64,000 bases of DNA, from the NCBI GenBank assembly GCA_021014325.1, contig CM037458.1, forward strand, positions 23,295,063 to 23,359,062, given 5' to 3'. Below, piece after piece: positions 42,625 through 53,699 of this stretch. A program made the translations under genes and the position numbers. Numbering within the stretch: position 1 is the stretch's first letter; every line of letters begins with the position of its first letter. The notes under the pieces are model-generated. The model had not been told where the DNA came from. It searched no databases and saw nothing but the letters and a program-made list of their open reading frames with translations. The DNA is from Plazaster borealis. Its lineage: Eukaryota; Echinodermata; Asteroidea; Forcipulatida; Labidiasteridae.

Positions 42625-42884
42625 GGGGCCGATTTCACAGAGATAGACTAGTCTTATCTTAAGTTAGGACCAGTAGCAGGGCCCAATTTCATGGCTCTGC
42701 TTACCGCGGTATTCTGCTCTTACGGAGCCCTTGTAGCACACAATTCTATGATACGTAAGCGCAGAATTCCGCGGTAAGCAGAGCCATGAAATTGGGCCCT
42801 AGTCTTACCTTAAGACTAGTCCTATCTCTTAGCATTTGCCTAGGACTAGTCCTAAGTTAAGAAGAGTTTGGTGAAATCGACCCC
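42625..42884. mobile_element. Inverted-repeat element with GGGGCCGATTTCAC ends (outer)
   Basis: Left GGGGCCGATTTCACAGAGAT and the interior ACTAGTCTTATCTTAAGTTA are mirrored on the right by TAGTCCTAAGTTAAG and GTGAAATCGACCCC. CTG occurs at both borders. It is interrupted by a second hairpin element (42679-42799). Confidence 0.85.
42679..42799. mobile_element. Near-perfect 121-bp hairpin element nested in the outer element
   Basis: Arms of about 46 bp (GGGCCCAATTTCATGGCTCT onward, through TTACCGCGGTATTCTGC) differ at only two positions, with a ~29-bp loop. Its ends resemble those of the 35486 family, but the interior differs. It splits the outer element's left and right halves. Confidence 0.92.
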
Positions 42885-43285
42885 TGGACAGGGTTTCTGC
42901 GGATCCTTAAAAAGTATGAAAAAGTCTTAAATTGAACTATCCAAATTTAAGGACTTAAGAAGCATTAAAAAAGAATTAAATTCAGTTATTAGAGGTCTTT
43001 CAAAAATGGATGAAGTGTGTAATGAACCGAATTATGCTGCTTGTAAAAAAGTAACATAGAGTGTGAGTGGGTATAGCTGTTTCTTCTCTGCTTTTTATTC
43101 ACTTATTTTTGGTCTTAAATTTTGTTCAAAGTGGCATTAAACGGTTCTTAAAAACTTTTAAATTTGACTTTTTGAAGTGTGCAGATACCCTGCAGAAGCA
43201 AAAGTAAGGGAAAGTTGAAGAAAAAAAAAGTCCATTATTAAGGAACAGTGGTACATTCTCCATTGGCACTGTATGCTGGGACAAA
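42885..43285. other. Unassigned
   Basis: AT-rich, contains AAAGTCTTAAATTGAACT-like words repeated loosely. No gene. Confidence 0.4.
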
Positions 43286-43362
43286 CTGGGCCTAATTTCA
43301 TACAGCTGCTGAAGAAAAAAAGTAGCTCAGCACAACAACAAATATGCTTACCAGAATGGCAT
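43286..43362 (+). repeat. Partial foldback-family copy
   Basis: GGGCCTAATTTCATACAGCT, AGCTCAGCACAACAACAAAT and ATGCTTACCAGAATGGCAT follow the left half of the 35486 copy. The right half is absent. Confidence 0.65.
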
Positions 43363-43620
43363 GAGAATCATTATTCTTTTGTGCTTTTTGCCTATAGGGA
43401 GCTTAACAAAGACAGTGGCTGTACGAAGCCCTCCATGCTCAGATAAATCAACCAAAAAGCCTTTTTTTTCTCAAGTAGGCTGTTCCATTTCTCCTCTTGT
43501 GTGGTTAGTTATAATATTAATAAATAGTATGCAGTTCTTATGTTGAACTTCATCACCTCCGACGGTCATCTCAAAGTGCTCGTTGCTTTTAAGACAGGTA
43601 TGCTGAGCTATGTTTAAATG

Positions 43621-43900
43621 ATGAGACCCATTTACACAGCACCTTGCAAGGGTTTACAAGGTGCTGTGGCGTAATCTGCAGCCAACCATGCTAGAAACAC
43701 CAGGGACAAACCCCTTCTCTTAACGATAAGTGTACTGAAGTTCTTTTCAACATATGAGACCTACGGCTTACAACCCATCCGAAGGATGGTCAAGCATCAC
43801 GTTTGAGTGTCTTGCTCAAGGACACAAGTGCCATGAACGGGAACCAAAATCACAAGACCAGAACTTAAGTCCAATGAATTAGACCGCTCGGCCTTGGCAC
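43621..43900 (-). mobile_element. Leu-tRNA-like SINE (subfamily A2), decayed head
   Basis: Minus strand from 43900: GTGCCAAGGCCGAGCGGTCT, TTGGACTTAAGTTCTGGTC, a damaged B box region (GGTTCCCGTTC), then the A2 body with CATCCTTCGGATGGGTTG and CCTTGCAAGGTGCTGTGTAA. Internal promoter probably inactive. Confidence 0.8.
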
Positions 43901-44513
43901 TCCATGGGTGTCACTTCATCAATATTGTTCTCATCATGTTTACACTTTTGCGTATGCATTTTGGAGTTCTTCTGTCTTCTCACCCACCGCCCAAAAAATG
44001 TGCATTAAGATTATTATATCGCATATAAGACATGGGGTTGCTGGCCGCTCATGCAAAATCCAGAACCAAGTGCCTACATGCTACACAGGGCAGTTTTTTC
44101 AAGCAACTTGCAGGCAACCAATTGCACTGCATGCAAAAGGAACACTTAGGTAGCACAACAGACAAGTATTCTAGATGAAACTCACTGTCTTCAAGAAAAT
44201 AATGAGAAAACTGAAATGTGAATAAATTTTCTTCTTGGAGATTGCCTGGAGCTGGTTGGCTGTAAATTGCATTGTATGACTCGGCCTTAAGACACCTGTG
44301 TCTCTCAAGGTGTGTGTAATTACACACCTAGGGAAATAACCAGCATGGATGGGTTAACAATAATGTTGAATAAATAATTATTATACAGGGAATAATTCAA
44401 TGAAAATAGTGCAGGAGATAAAACATGTAGAAAGCTGTGAGGTTTGGGTAAATTTGGGTAAACCAAACAGTGCACTCCTGTAGTTTCCACCATATCTCAA
44501 AAAGGCTAACCAC
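43901..44513. other. Unassigned
   Basis: Nothing supported. The minus-strand 92-codon frame at 44049-44327 is featureless. Confidence 0.4.
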
Positions 44514-44692
44514 CAGGCCTGATGCTTCGTTTTTGAAAGGGCAAGGGCACTAAGGCGATTTCTCCTTGGTAAAGCTCACCTCTATGAGGAAATTGTAAAC
44601 ATTTCTATTGGAACATTACAAGAGGCACCAATGCAATGACCAAGGGCAACAAAGGCAATTGTCTCTATTGCCTCCGTGAAGTATCAGGCCTG
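44514..44692. mobile_element. Foldback-type repeat F with CAGGCCTGAT ends
   Basis: CAGGCCTGATGCTTC at left is inverted as GAAGTATCAGGCCTG at right. The interior matches the degraded copy at 22634-22800. Non-coding. Confidence 0.75.
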
Positions 44693-46582
44693 CATACTGA
44701 TAAGGATATTGGTAATACCATTACCAGGTTTATTCTAATAACAAGAGTAACAATTCATTAAGAACAAACATTTCAACAAACTTATCAAAGATGAAAAAAA
44801 GAAAACATAGGAATTTATTTCAAAAACTGTTTGAAAAAAAAAGCTTTTCAAAGTTATACAGTCTCTCATCTATTTTACTCTGTGCTTATCTGTGTATGCA
44901 GCAAAAGTCATAGCACTGAGCAGTAAAAGTTGCCAGACTCAAACTGCTTCTAGCCTTGTCTTTGATTGGTATTGGTGACAAAAAAAGATGGTTATACACT
45001 GCCGGTAAAGGTCCATAGAGCCCTGTGGTGAACCTTCCTGATGTTGGCAAGTTGAAAAAACAACACCATCGGGTAAAAAAACGCCCATCGATTCTCTCAG
45101 GAAAATGGAGCTTTCATTATGTAAATAATGTTTCCTTATTCAAGTCCGCTGATTTAATTAATTGCCAGAAAGCTTTTGGCTGTGCATGATTAGACAAGTT
45201 AGTGTCAGTCCTTTGGCTTCTGTATCAGCAGCACATGTCATGTTATGCTTGCTGACTTGACTCTAAAGTAATTAATTAGAAACCTGGTCCATTAGAACAT
45301 TGACTCATTAGAAGTTATCCACAATAGAGCATAAATGACAGGGGACGAGTTCGTCTGGCGATTTTGCATAGCATTTAGACTGGTGAACTTGTTTTGTGCA
45401 CACTGAATGCTAATATTGAGCATTGGGTGCTGATTTTTGAGCAGCAACTGCTATATTTGTAGCATTATGCTATCATGCTATATAAGGGAAAACATTCACT
45501 GATTGACAAATAGGAATTAAATTTGGTCCCGACTTGGATAGATAAAAGAAATATATAAGCTGACACAGCTAGAGCGATTTGTTTTGCTTGGGAGCGGTGT
45601 TAGGGTGAACATCCCCTAAAACAAACAAGAACAAACAGACCAACAACAAAACCTGTTGCTTCTTCCTTGCCCATTTTGGTGATGCCTTCCCCCTACCCAC
45701 CCACCTACCTAGAGCCTAAAATCTCTACAAAATATTATGACACAAATCAAACAAATACTTGTTGTTTCTCTGTATTCCTTTTTTCCATAGAAACTTACAT
45801 TCAAGTTACTCAATAAGATCAAAGCACCTTGAACAAAACAGTCATTCTCAAATAACTGACTGGTACTTTGAGAAGCAGTGCAACCAGACAACCTCTCAGC
45901 ACAAGAAATTACCATCAGCATATAACATGTCAAAATTTGGTGCCTTTGTAACGAAGGCTGGCGTCTGTACAGTATTTTAAACCCATGAAAGTCTAAAGCC
46001 AAAGATAATACAACAAATGACAATTACAAATGGCACCAGACTGATGGGCAGCAGAATATTGCTCCATGCTAGGATATGAAATAATAACAACAGTAGATTC
46101 CTGTGAAAGTGCATACTATGTTGAGATTGGTATCAGCTTTGAACATGGAATAAACCAGTATAGAATTTTCAGTGTCACGTTTTTAAAATATAAGCTCAAT
46201 ATTACAGTGTTTGTGTCAGCCCCAAACCTCCTGAAATATATTTCTTTCTGAAATACTAAATACTACCAAGGTTGAGAAAATACTATCTGAAGACCCTCAA
46301 ATCACTGTTTTTGGTCAATGTGAAAGTAAAGCTGGTTTCTTTTGCAAAGTTAAATGAGAGATTGTGAACACCTAGAGGGGTAGAAGGGCACCTGGCTTGG
46401 CTGCTCCAGGAGGTTTCTCGGCAAAAACTTGCCCCAAAACTTTTCATATGTTGCATCACTGTTTTTACTCTGAGGAATTCAACTATGAGCATTTATTGCT
46501 AACTAGGCAGGTCATTGTACCAGACGTTAATCAAATTGAACTTGCAAATAGCTTATTTGCAACTCATAATCCAACAAAGGCT
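44693..46582. other. Unassigned; includes a motif-dense segment
   Basis: 45095-45345 is non-repetitive and dense in regulatory-like words: GTAAATAA at 45121, TTAATTAATT at 45154-45163, TAATTAATTA at 45269-45278, TGACTCA at 45301-45307. No function shown. The rest holds short, featureless open frames. Confidence 0.4.
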
Positions 46583-46925
46583 TGCCCTGGACGATCGGTC
46601 TGGCGCATTGAACTCAAGTTCTGGTGGCTGAGTCAATCGAGATGTGGGTTCGAGTCACTGTTGTGACACATGTGTCCTTGAGCAAGACATTTAACTATAA
46701 TTGCTTCTCATCACCCACCAGTAAATGGGGGTGTACTGCGAGGGTACAGGTTGTTGATGTGAATGGTTAGCAACCTGTGGGCCCAATTGGTCTGGCGGAG
46801 CTGCATACTCCTAAGGAGTTGAGATGGTTTTAGGAATGCTTGATGAACATGGGTTATAATTTTTGATGGTGCTTTGTGAGGTCTGCCTGGCTTGAAAAAA
46901 ATTATTATTTAATTATTATTATGAT
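46583..46925 (+). mobile_element. Leu-tRNA-like SINE (family A), 5' truncated
   Basis: TTGAACTCAAGTTCTGGTGG and B box GGTTCGAGTCA, then CTTGAGCAAGACATTTAACT and ATTGCTTCTCATCACCCACC match the 10-kb and 29-kb copies. The A box is degraded (GATCGGTCTGG). The 3' end runs into an ATTATT tail at 46901-46925. Confidence 0.8.
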
Positions 46926-47030
46926 TATAAATGATGAAGCAAAATCTCTATGTCTGACCTCATGCAAACCATGGCTATAGTTTAGGTACACGCAGAATCT
47001 AACATAATCAAGTAAGCCCTTTGGTTACAC

Positions 47031-47738
47031 ACCTATGTTCTGACATCCCTATGTTCCGACATCCCTATGTTCCGACATCCCTATGTTCCGACATCCCTAT
47101 GTTTTGACACCCCTATGTTCCGACATCCCTATGTTTTGACACCCCTATGTTCCGACATCCCTATGTACCGACATCCCTATGTTCCGACATCCCCATGTTC
47201 TGACATCCCTATGTTTTGACACCCCTATGTTCCGACATCCCTATGTTTTGACACCCCTATGTTCCGACATCCCTATGTACCGACATCCCTATGTTCCGAC
47301 ATCCCTATGTTCCGACATCCCTATGTTCCGACATCCCTATGTTCCGACATCCCTATGTTCCGACATCCCTATGTTCCGACATCCCTATGTTCCGACATCC
47401 CTATGTTCCGACATCCCTATGTTCCGACATCCCTATGTTCTGACATCCCTATGTTCCGACATCCCTATGTTCCGACATCCCTATGTTCCGACATCCCTAT
47501 GTTCCGACATCCCTATGTTCTGACATCCCTATGTTCCGACATCCCTATGTTCCGACATCCCTATGTTCTGACATCCCTATGTTCCGACATCCCTATGTTC
47601 CGACATCCCTATGTTCCGACATCCCTATGTTCCGACATCCCTATGTTCCGACATCCCTATGTACCGACATCCCTATGTTTTGACATCCCTATGTTCCGAC
47701 ACCCCTATTTTCCGACACCCCTATGTTCCGACACCCCT
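47031..47738 (+). repeat. 16-bp minisatellite, about 44 units, in telomere-core element copy 2
   Basis: Unit ATGTTCCGACATCCCT with variants TTTTGACACC, TACCGACAT and TTCTGACAT. The early part has a higher-order pattern: TTTTGACACC variants at 47101 and 47133 recur at 47213 and 47245, and the TACCG variant at 47165 recurs at 47277, all 112 bp (seven units) apart. The later part is nearly homogeneous. All three forward frames stay open for long distances because the unit lacks stops. This is not evidence of a protein. Confidence 0.97.
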
Positions 47739-47830
47739 AATGTATTTTCCTAATCCTAACTCTAACCCTAACCCTATGCTAGCATTTAGATTATGAATGG
47801 TTGTCGGAAAATGGAAGTGTTGGATCATAG
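47739..47830 (+). repeat. Telomere-core and right flank of copy 2
   Basis: CTAATGTATTTTCCTAATCC, a short CCCTAA tract (47763-47775), then GGTTGTCGGAAAATGG and GATCATAGAGCATTCGTCA. These correspond to the core and right flank of copies 1 and 3. Confidence 0.8.
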
Positions 47831-48417
47831 AGCATTCGTCAACCCTTCAGTAGGATTTTTGATTGGTTTTTGATGGCTAGGTTATAGAAGACTTCATGTT
47901 TCCATCGTCTGACAGAGTGTGACATCTGAGAAAAAAACATTAACACTAAACTGCCTCACTGTGATTTAGATCCATGATGATAAAGACTGTCTGCCCATTG
48001 AATAGCATGTTGATTGGCACATGCATTAACTTACAGTACTGTTTGTACAACATCAGCAGGCAACTGCACCAAAAGGAAATTAAAATATCATCAAAAGAAT
48101 TCCAATCCTTCGGGTATGTAAACCTTTTATAAATGCACGACTAAGAATTAAAAGATTCCCCTGTTAACTCGTAAAATCCCACAAGGGAAATTATCAAGAT
48201 AGTTTGTTAAACAGATAGATTGAAAAACGCATTTTGAATCATAATAAGTAAATATTGCATGATAAGGTTTGCTGTTAAAAGCTTGCTGTTAAAAGCTTAA
48301 CGACAGTGTTGACTTTAATTATTGGAGGCAGAACGGTACTAATTATCAATGTAAATTTTTAAATGACATTTAGGTGTGTCCTAACCACACTGCACAAAGG
48401 TAATGTATTTTTTACAC
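47831..48417. other. Unassigned
   Basis: AT-rich. A short direct duplication (GCTGTTAAAAGCTT) lies near 48270-48298. Confidence 0.4.
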
Positions 48418-48504
48418 GTGACCCCGGGGCCCCCCTGGAGAACAGTTCTTTGATAACTGATGGGGCTGCCCTGGTTAAACAAGACCAACAAAATAAATAA
48501 ATCC
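48418..48504 (+). mobile_element. Retroposon end E, copy 2
   Basis: GAGAACAGTTCTTTGATAAC, TGATGGGGCTGCCCTGGTTA and an AAATAAATAAAT tail. Inverse of 13966-14035. Confidence 0.75.
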
Positions 48505-48523
48505 AGCTAGACTAGTTTTTTCA

Positions 48524-48587
48524 TAAAGACCGTGCAAAGTCTCACGCATATTCAAACATTTTAAGGACCACTTTGGTCCCACATACA
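48524..48587 (+). repeat. Left-end relic of the 17853 element
   Basis: GACCGTGCAAAGTCTCACGC, ATATTCAAACATTTTAAGG and ACCACTTTGGTCCCA align with 17857-17909. Confidence 0.6.
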
Positions 48588-48592
48588 TTGCT

Positions 48593-48835
48593 TTAAAGGC
48601 AGGGTATACTTTTGGTAATGGTCAAAGACCAGTATCCTCACTTGGTGTGTCCCAACATATACATAAAATAACCAACCTGTGAAAATTTGGGCTCAATTGG
48701 TCATTGAAGTTGCAAGAAAATAATTACAGAAAAAACACCATTGTTGCATAGAATTATGTGCTTTTTGATTCCTGAGAAAGGCTTTATGGTCATTAGGTTT
48801 TTGGAGTAATAACCAAAGGTATATCATGGAGTTAA
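48593..48835 (+). mobile_element. TTAA-flanked inverted-repeat element (group alpha), internally shortened
   Basis: The left 150 bp match 3802-3960. The centre and right subterminal parts are reduced to GGTCATTAGGTTTTTGGAGT and AACCAAAGGTATATCATGG. TTAA at both ends. Confidence 0.8.
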
Positions 48836-48999
48836 TGCCTCGAATCTGGGCGATACTTAATTTATTTACTGACAATTGTTCTAAATTATTTGATACTCCT
48901 ACCTGTTTTGAAAATCAATTTTCTCTTTTTTTACTCGTCCTAGAGTTTTTTTATTGCACTCATGGGATGATGTGAAGTCCTTCGTTAAACTTAGACTTA

Positions 49000-49260
49000 T
49001 GTACTCAAACTAGTTGTTTGTACTCATACTCAAACTTGCACTAGAGTACCGGTACACTTGTTTGTACTCTAACGTGAGTAATTTCTGGCTGGTATTTGTT
49101 CTGGTACTCATGAAATTGATTGTAGTTGTACTGTTACTCATACTAAAGCATTGCTTTGAAGTTGTACTTGTCATCGTGCATGAGTACTTGTTTGTGCTCG
49201 CATACTGATGAAAATGTGTACCCAGATACCGATGAGGTCATATATTGTGCTCATAGTTTA
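49000..49260 (+). repeat. GTACTCRT-rich segment
   Basis: GTACTC or its close variants recur about ten times (GTACTCAAAC, GTACTCATAC, GTACTCTAAC, GTACTCATGA, GTTACTCATAC, GAGTACTTG) without a fixed period. It looks like an old, scrambled short-unit repeat. Confidence 0.5.
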
Positions 49261-49480
49261 CTTCTATTTTGTTCTGAGACTTGTGCTCATGATCAAGTAA
49301 TTTTTTTGTTTTACCCTTTTTTTATTCTTGAATCCATAATCATGAACAGGTTTCATTTTGTTACTCATAACCCATAAACTGTATTCACATTAAAGTCCCA
49401 CCCAGGGTGTTGCATTTGAAATGGAGACCTATACACAACTCCTAAAAATGTAGGCCTAACTCATAAAAATTTACTCTGTA

Positions 49481-49562
49481 CCTTGTGAAAATGGAGTTCG
49501 TGAAAATGTAACTTATGAAAGTATAACTCAAGAAAATGTAGCTCTTGAAAATGTAACTCAAA
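49481..49562 (+). repeat. 15-bp degenerate tandem repeat
   Basis: Units TACCTTGTGAAAATG, GAGTTCGTGAAAATG, TAACTTATGAAAGTA, TAACTCAAGAAAATG, TAGCTCTTGAAAATG and a partial TAACTCAAA follow one another in exact 15-base register. Confidence 0.85.
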
Positions 49563-50590
49563 CACGTAAAACATACTCTAGTGCCTTTCATGCTTTAGAA
49601 CTAAATGTACTAAATGCACTACTCTGTTGTATAATGGACAAGTTATTCGTTGTTGCATAAATGTGGATAGCTATGTTTACACAATTTGTTTTGTTTTAAT
49701 GGATTCAGTGCAACCCAATCCCAAATCCTCAACAGGTTTGTGTTTTGGAGGTTTTGCTGTTGGATCTGACTAAGTTAGTCTTGGAGACATTTTCAGAAGA
49801 AGAAACAATAGAGCTTTACTCCAGAGTTGGAGACTTCTTGACTATTGAAATAATAATTAGATGCATATAGTCATTTGTCAGCAGTTCTGACCTTGAATCC
49901 ATCTTGATAATGAGTTGATGCAGCTGTCAAGTTTGGTACATAATCACATCTAAAAATAACCACCAAATATTTTCACTTTGTTTCTGGCTCTCACTGTTTA
50001 ATCTACTGTCTAGACATTATTACTGTAGGATTTCAAGATATAGATAGATCCTGTGATAGGCGCCATTTTTACATGGGTTTTGGCTTTGAGCTGCATCAAA
50101 CGTTCTAACTTGTCTACACAGTCAAGTGGTTCAGCGTCCAATCGTGCAAGGACTTTAGCAAAACTTCTGCTTGCTGCTTGCAGTATTTACAGAAAATGCA
50201 TAGAAATGGGTTCAAAAAATAATGTATCATTGCACGTAAAGATGGATTAAAGGGAAGCTTTATGATTTTGAAGACCTAAACAAAATCAGCCTGTCAATTA
50301 ATAAAATCTGCTCTTTTGTCTTTACAAATTCAGTTGTCACAGAAAACTTGACACTGGCGCCATATTTTGGCTTCACCAGAGATCTCTGTTTTAAAGCTGA
50401 ATGACAGCAAAAATACCTAGTTGCTAAGACCCTGGTAGGTTGTCAGGTATGAAGCAAAAATTATGATGGATCTAAGACTGAAAGATCTTGCCCAAGAAAA
50501 CATCAAGAATTGAGATGACTCATTGGTAAGGACAGTAGCAGTGTGGTGTGATTTGGTTAGAAAACAGAAGTTGGGGGAGATAAGTGGGAT
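49563..50590. other. Unassigned
   Basis: 50053-50250 is open on both strands but unrecognised. The rest is AT-rich. Confidence 0.4.
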
Positions 50591-50943
50591 TTAAAGACAA
50601 AGTATACCTTTGCTTTTTGGAACCGTTTTGGAATCCTATATAAATGTAGATATATAAAATAAAACTAACCTGTGAAAAATTCACAAAAAATCTGGAGCGG
50701 TTATGTCCTTGCAGGAAGACTAATCCGTAATTGGAGTACACGGTCTGAGAAACGTTTCATGCATGAATTGTTTCTCCGATTGACATTTTTTTGAATCCCT
50801 TTCTCTGAAACCACATTCCTTAGAAGAGGAATCGTTATCCAAAATGTTATACACTATGAACAGCTGCAGTGCTTCTTACCAAGTAAGTAGTTAATGGTCA
50901 TTAATTTTTGGAGTAATTACCAAAGGGTATACCCTTCCTTTAA
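50591..50943 (+). mobile_element. TTAA-flanked inverted-repeat element (group gamma)
   Basis: TTAAAGACAAAGTATACCTT to AAAGGGTATACCCTTCCTTTAA (quoted in parts: AAAGGGTATACCC, TTCCTTTAA). It shares AAAGACAAAGTATACC or AAAGGCAAAGTATACC with 58368 and the right end TTACCAAGTAAGTAGTTAAT with the other groups. Central CATGCATG palindrome. Confidence 0.88.
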
Positions 50944-51782
50944 GAGTTGAATTTCTTAGTTGAATTTATTGGCCTATTATCAAATTGTTTATAGAAAATA
51001 TTATTGTGAGGTTTTCCAAAAGAAGGGGGGGTGTTCAGTTTATGTTACTTCATCTTTTAAAAATTGTGAGAATTCAGTATAGTCTTTTTACCAGCACTGT
51101 CACTATCATTATATTTACAACTAAACAGCTTTGATTTCAACACGTCTACAAATAAAAGCTGACATTAGAAAGATAAACTTAAGTAGGCCTAGTGAAATAA
51201 TTTCTTTGTCAAATTTTGTGGATAAAAAACCAACAACTTACATATTTGGCAAGATGATGCATTCTCTTCTCATGCACTTATTTTTCTTCACAGCTTGTGA
51301 ATCACATGCTTGTTGGGAAATCAAAAACGTGCACATTGTTATGAACACCCTCAAGTCAGCTGCTGGAAAAATAAAGTGTATTGAAGTTGATTAAAAAGCC
51401 TGCACTAATATCTGATGAAAAGTTGAAGGCGAGGGGGGGGGGAGTTATTGAGTGTAGCCGGATGTCTGTGAAAAGTCAACAATCTTACAAAGATGAGAGG
51501 AGAATGAGGGGGGCTGTTTGTGTGAGAGGCATATTATGTGTAATGACAAAGTAGTAGGGGGAGTGGCTGAGGGATTTCTTTATGGCGGAGGTGAACAGAA
51601 AGGTGCTCTTATTTAAACGGATTCGGGATTGTCTTCAGTCTAGAGTGTCTGAAAGGTCAAATTTTCCATTCTAGGGATGGTGTAATGTTAAAGAATATAA
51701 GCCTCCATTTATTGTGGGATTTCTTGCATTTACAGAAACATACATGTACTTTCTGCAGCGTGTATAAGTTGTTTTATGTATA
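50944..51782. other. Unassigned
   Basis: G run at 51435-51444. 51131-51394 (+) is an 87-codon open frame without a recognisable domain. Confidence 0.4.
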
Positions 51783-51972
51783 TAGTCGGCTCTCGTTATA
51801 ACAAGATCGCTGGGACGGGCCAAAATACCTCTTTATAACAGGAACGTTGTTATAAGAGGACATCAAAACAAAGAAACTCTAAGCAAGAATGAGATTCGGG
51901 ACTTCAGAATGTACTCTTTATAAGCAGAACCTCTTTATAACAGTGCTCTTTATAACGAGGGTTGACTTTATA
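51783..51972. mobile_element. Pogo/Tigger-like MITE
   Basis: Left AGTCGGCTCTCGTTATAAC; right, read on the other strand, AGTCAACCCTCGTTATAAAG; TA at both borders. The CTCGTTATAAC terminus is typical of pogo/Tigger-type Tc1-mariner elements (family knowledge). Internal copies of CTTTATAAC and GTTATAAGAGG recur. No transposase. Confidence 0.7.
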
Positions 51973-52289
51973 CGGTTTGAACATGCATCTTCTACAGGTT
52001 ACTGTACTAGTTGTATCTACCAACTGACTTATGTCACTCTGTCTTGCCAATGAGAGTGAAGAGAAGGCTCAACACCCTTTGATGATCCAAACTGAATTTT
52101 TTATTTTGTCGGCCAATACTCCATTAGGGGAAAACCAAAACAGTCGCCTGCCAAATTTGTTGCGCTGTTTTTTTCCCTGATGTACGTAATAAGTCATGAG
52201 TCACACCATGCACATTGTTTTTTTTCCCATGAGCGCGTAGGTCCTTTTGAATATCACCAATCTTAAAAACACCCGCATCCTCAAGGGTC

Positions 52290-52570
52290 TACTCTAAAGG
52301 TTGTGTAGTCTCGCACGTGGCATGTCGGCCCTCTTCCTTTACTGCATTAACCTCATATTCTGCACTTTTCCCTCCATCCAAGAATTGGCCAGTTGCCACG
52401 GCGATACTGATAGCTTCGACACTCTTGCGAGTCCCCCTTGCCACCATTCAGGTGGACTGCACTTCTGTTGTTTTGCAAGGTGGGTCTGAGCCGGGAGGAA
52501 CTGGACTGAAAGAACTCAGATTAGTCCATGTGATTGTATTTCCAAGGGGAGTCTTGTCTGGTTTATAAAA
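52290..52570 (-). pseudogene. Possible coding relic, open on both strands
   Basis: A GC-richer 280-bp island. The minus strand reads PPCKTTEVQS, a stop, then MVARGTRKSVEAISIAVATG, then QFLDGGKSAEYEVNAVKEEG. That is balanced and protein-like, interrupted by one stop. The plus strand has two overlapping open frames (52301-52489, 52317-52568), which look like antisense shadows. I cannot name the family. Candidates are a decayed transposon protein or a pseudogene exon. Confidence 0.3.
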
Positions 52571-53699
52571 AGAAAATCCTCACATTTCGGAATTTAGGTT
52601 AAATCTTGTCTTTCACAGAAATGGAAGTTGAAAGTCTGTCGGAGAAAGCAATTTTGAGAAACGAAAGATAAAACTTGTTATGCTGAAATTTATTCAGTAA
52701 TTCTTGTATTGTGCTCACTCATTTCTCAAGTAAGGTGAATTTTGTTTGCATATTCAGTTTAGGAATTTTGAAGAGAAAACTGTCGTTATATACAACATGA
52801 CTTGTTTATTCATTTGAATGTCTAATAGAATTGTAGTTGTCTTGTATAGATCACACTACAGATTTGGATGAGCAAATTTACATAAATAAATAAAAAAACA
52901 CTTTGAGCGTTTAAGAATGTTGTCTCTTGTATATGTATGAGTTTTGGCATCAACTCATCAGATGGCTTCATCATTTTCAGTTCTAATTTGCAAAATCATT
53001 GTTTTGGGGTTTTCTTTTTTAAAGAAGTCTACAGACTGACTTGGGGAGGTTTGTTGTAAATCACGGAGTGTAATACTTGTAATCGTTATTCCTGTGGGTG
53101 AGTTCAATTGCAGTAACGAAAAAAAGAATTCAATAATTTCCCCTGATGTAAGTAATTCAGTTTGATGTAGGAAGCTTTGGTAGTGCACGTTGTTTGTGAT
53201 TTGCTCGCAATGGAGCTGGTTGGAATATTTTGTGTGGCTCCATGGTTGTTATACAGTGCATTTCTATAAATCGAAACAAAGGAGAAAAACAAGAGAATCC
53301 TCCTAGCAAGCGATGGATTGTTGTCTTCTATTCAATTTGACTTAATGGCAGAGTAATCCAATAGGCATTAGAGCATGCATGAGAAGTGACAAGGGAAAAT
53401 AGCGTTGTAATTTCATAATGGAGCGCAATATCTTTTTGTTATTGCTTAACAGATGTTGTGAATGCTCTTTGGGACAAGATTCGATGCACTCTAAAAATAG
53501 ACGGATTACGATGTCATTGTTCTTGCCTTTGTATCAGTAGAGTACAATGATGGGGGGGCTAGTGGTTTTTCTTATGCAATGGAAAAGGTTTACAAACTTT
53601 TGATGTTTTCTCATGAACTCCTCATGACTCTGTAAGCTTTGTCAGTGCTTTTTTATATCTTTTTTTATGTCTATGTGTCTATGTGTTCTGATGATCATG
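52571..53699. other. Unassigned, partly unique sequence
   Basis: 53290-53540 is non-repetitive, with words such as CTCTAAAAATAG (MEF2-like). No gene. Confidence 0.4.

Noticed and set aside
47179..47753. Long repetitive ORFs over the minisatellite as a repeat protein gene
   Set aside because: The 16-bp unit has no stop in any forward frame, so long ORFs are automatic. No start context, splice site or flanking coding sequence supports translation.
50053..50250. Conserved exon candidate open on both strands
   Set aside because: Short, no splice sites of quality, neither strand recognisable.
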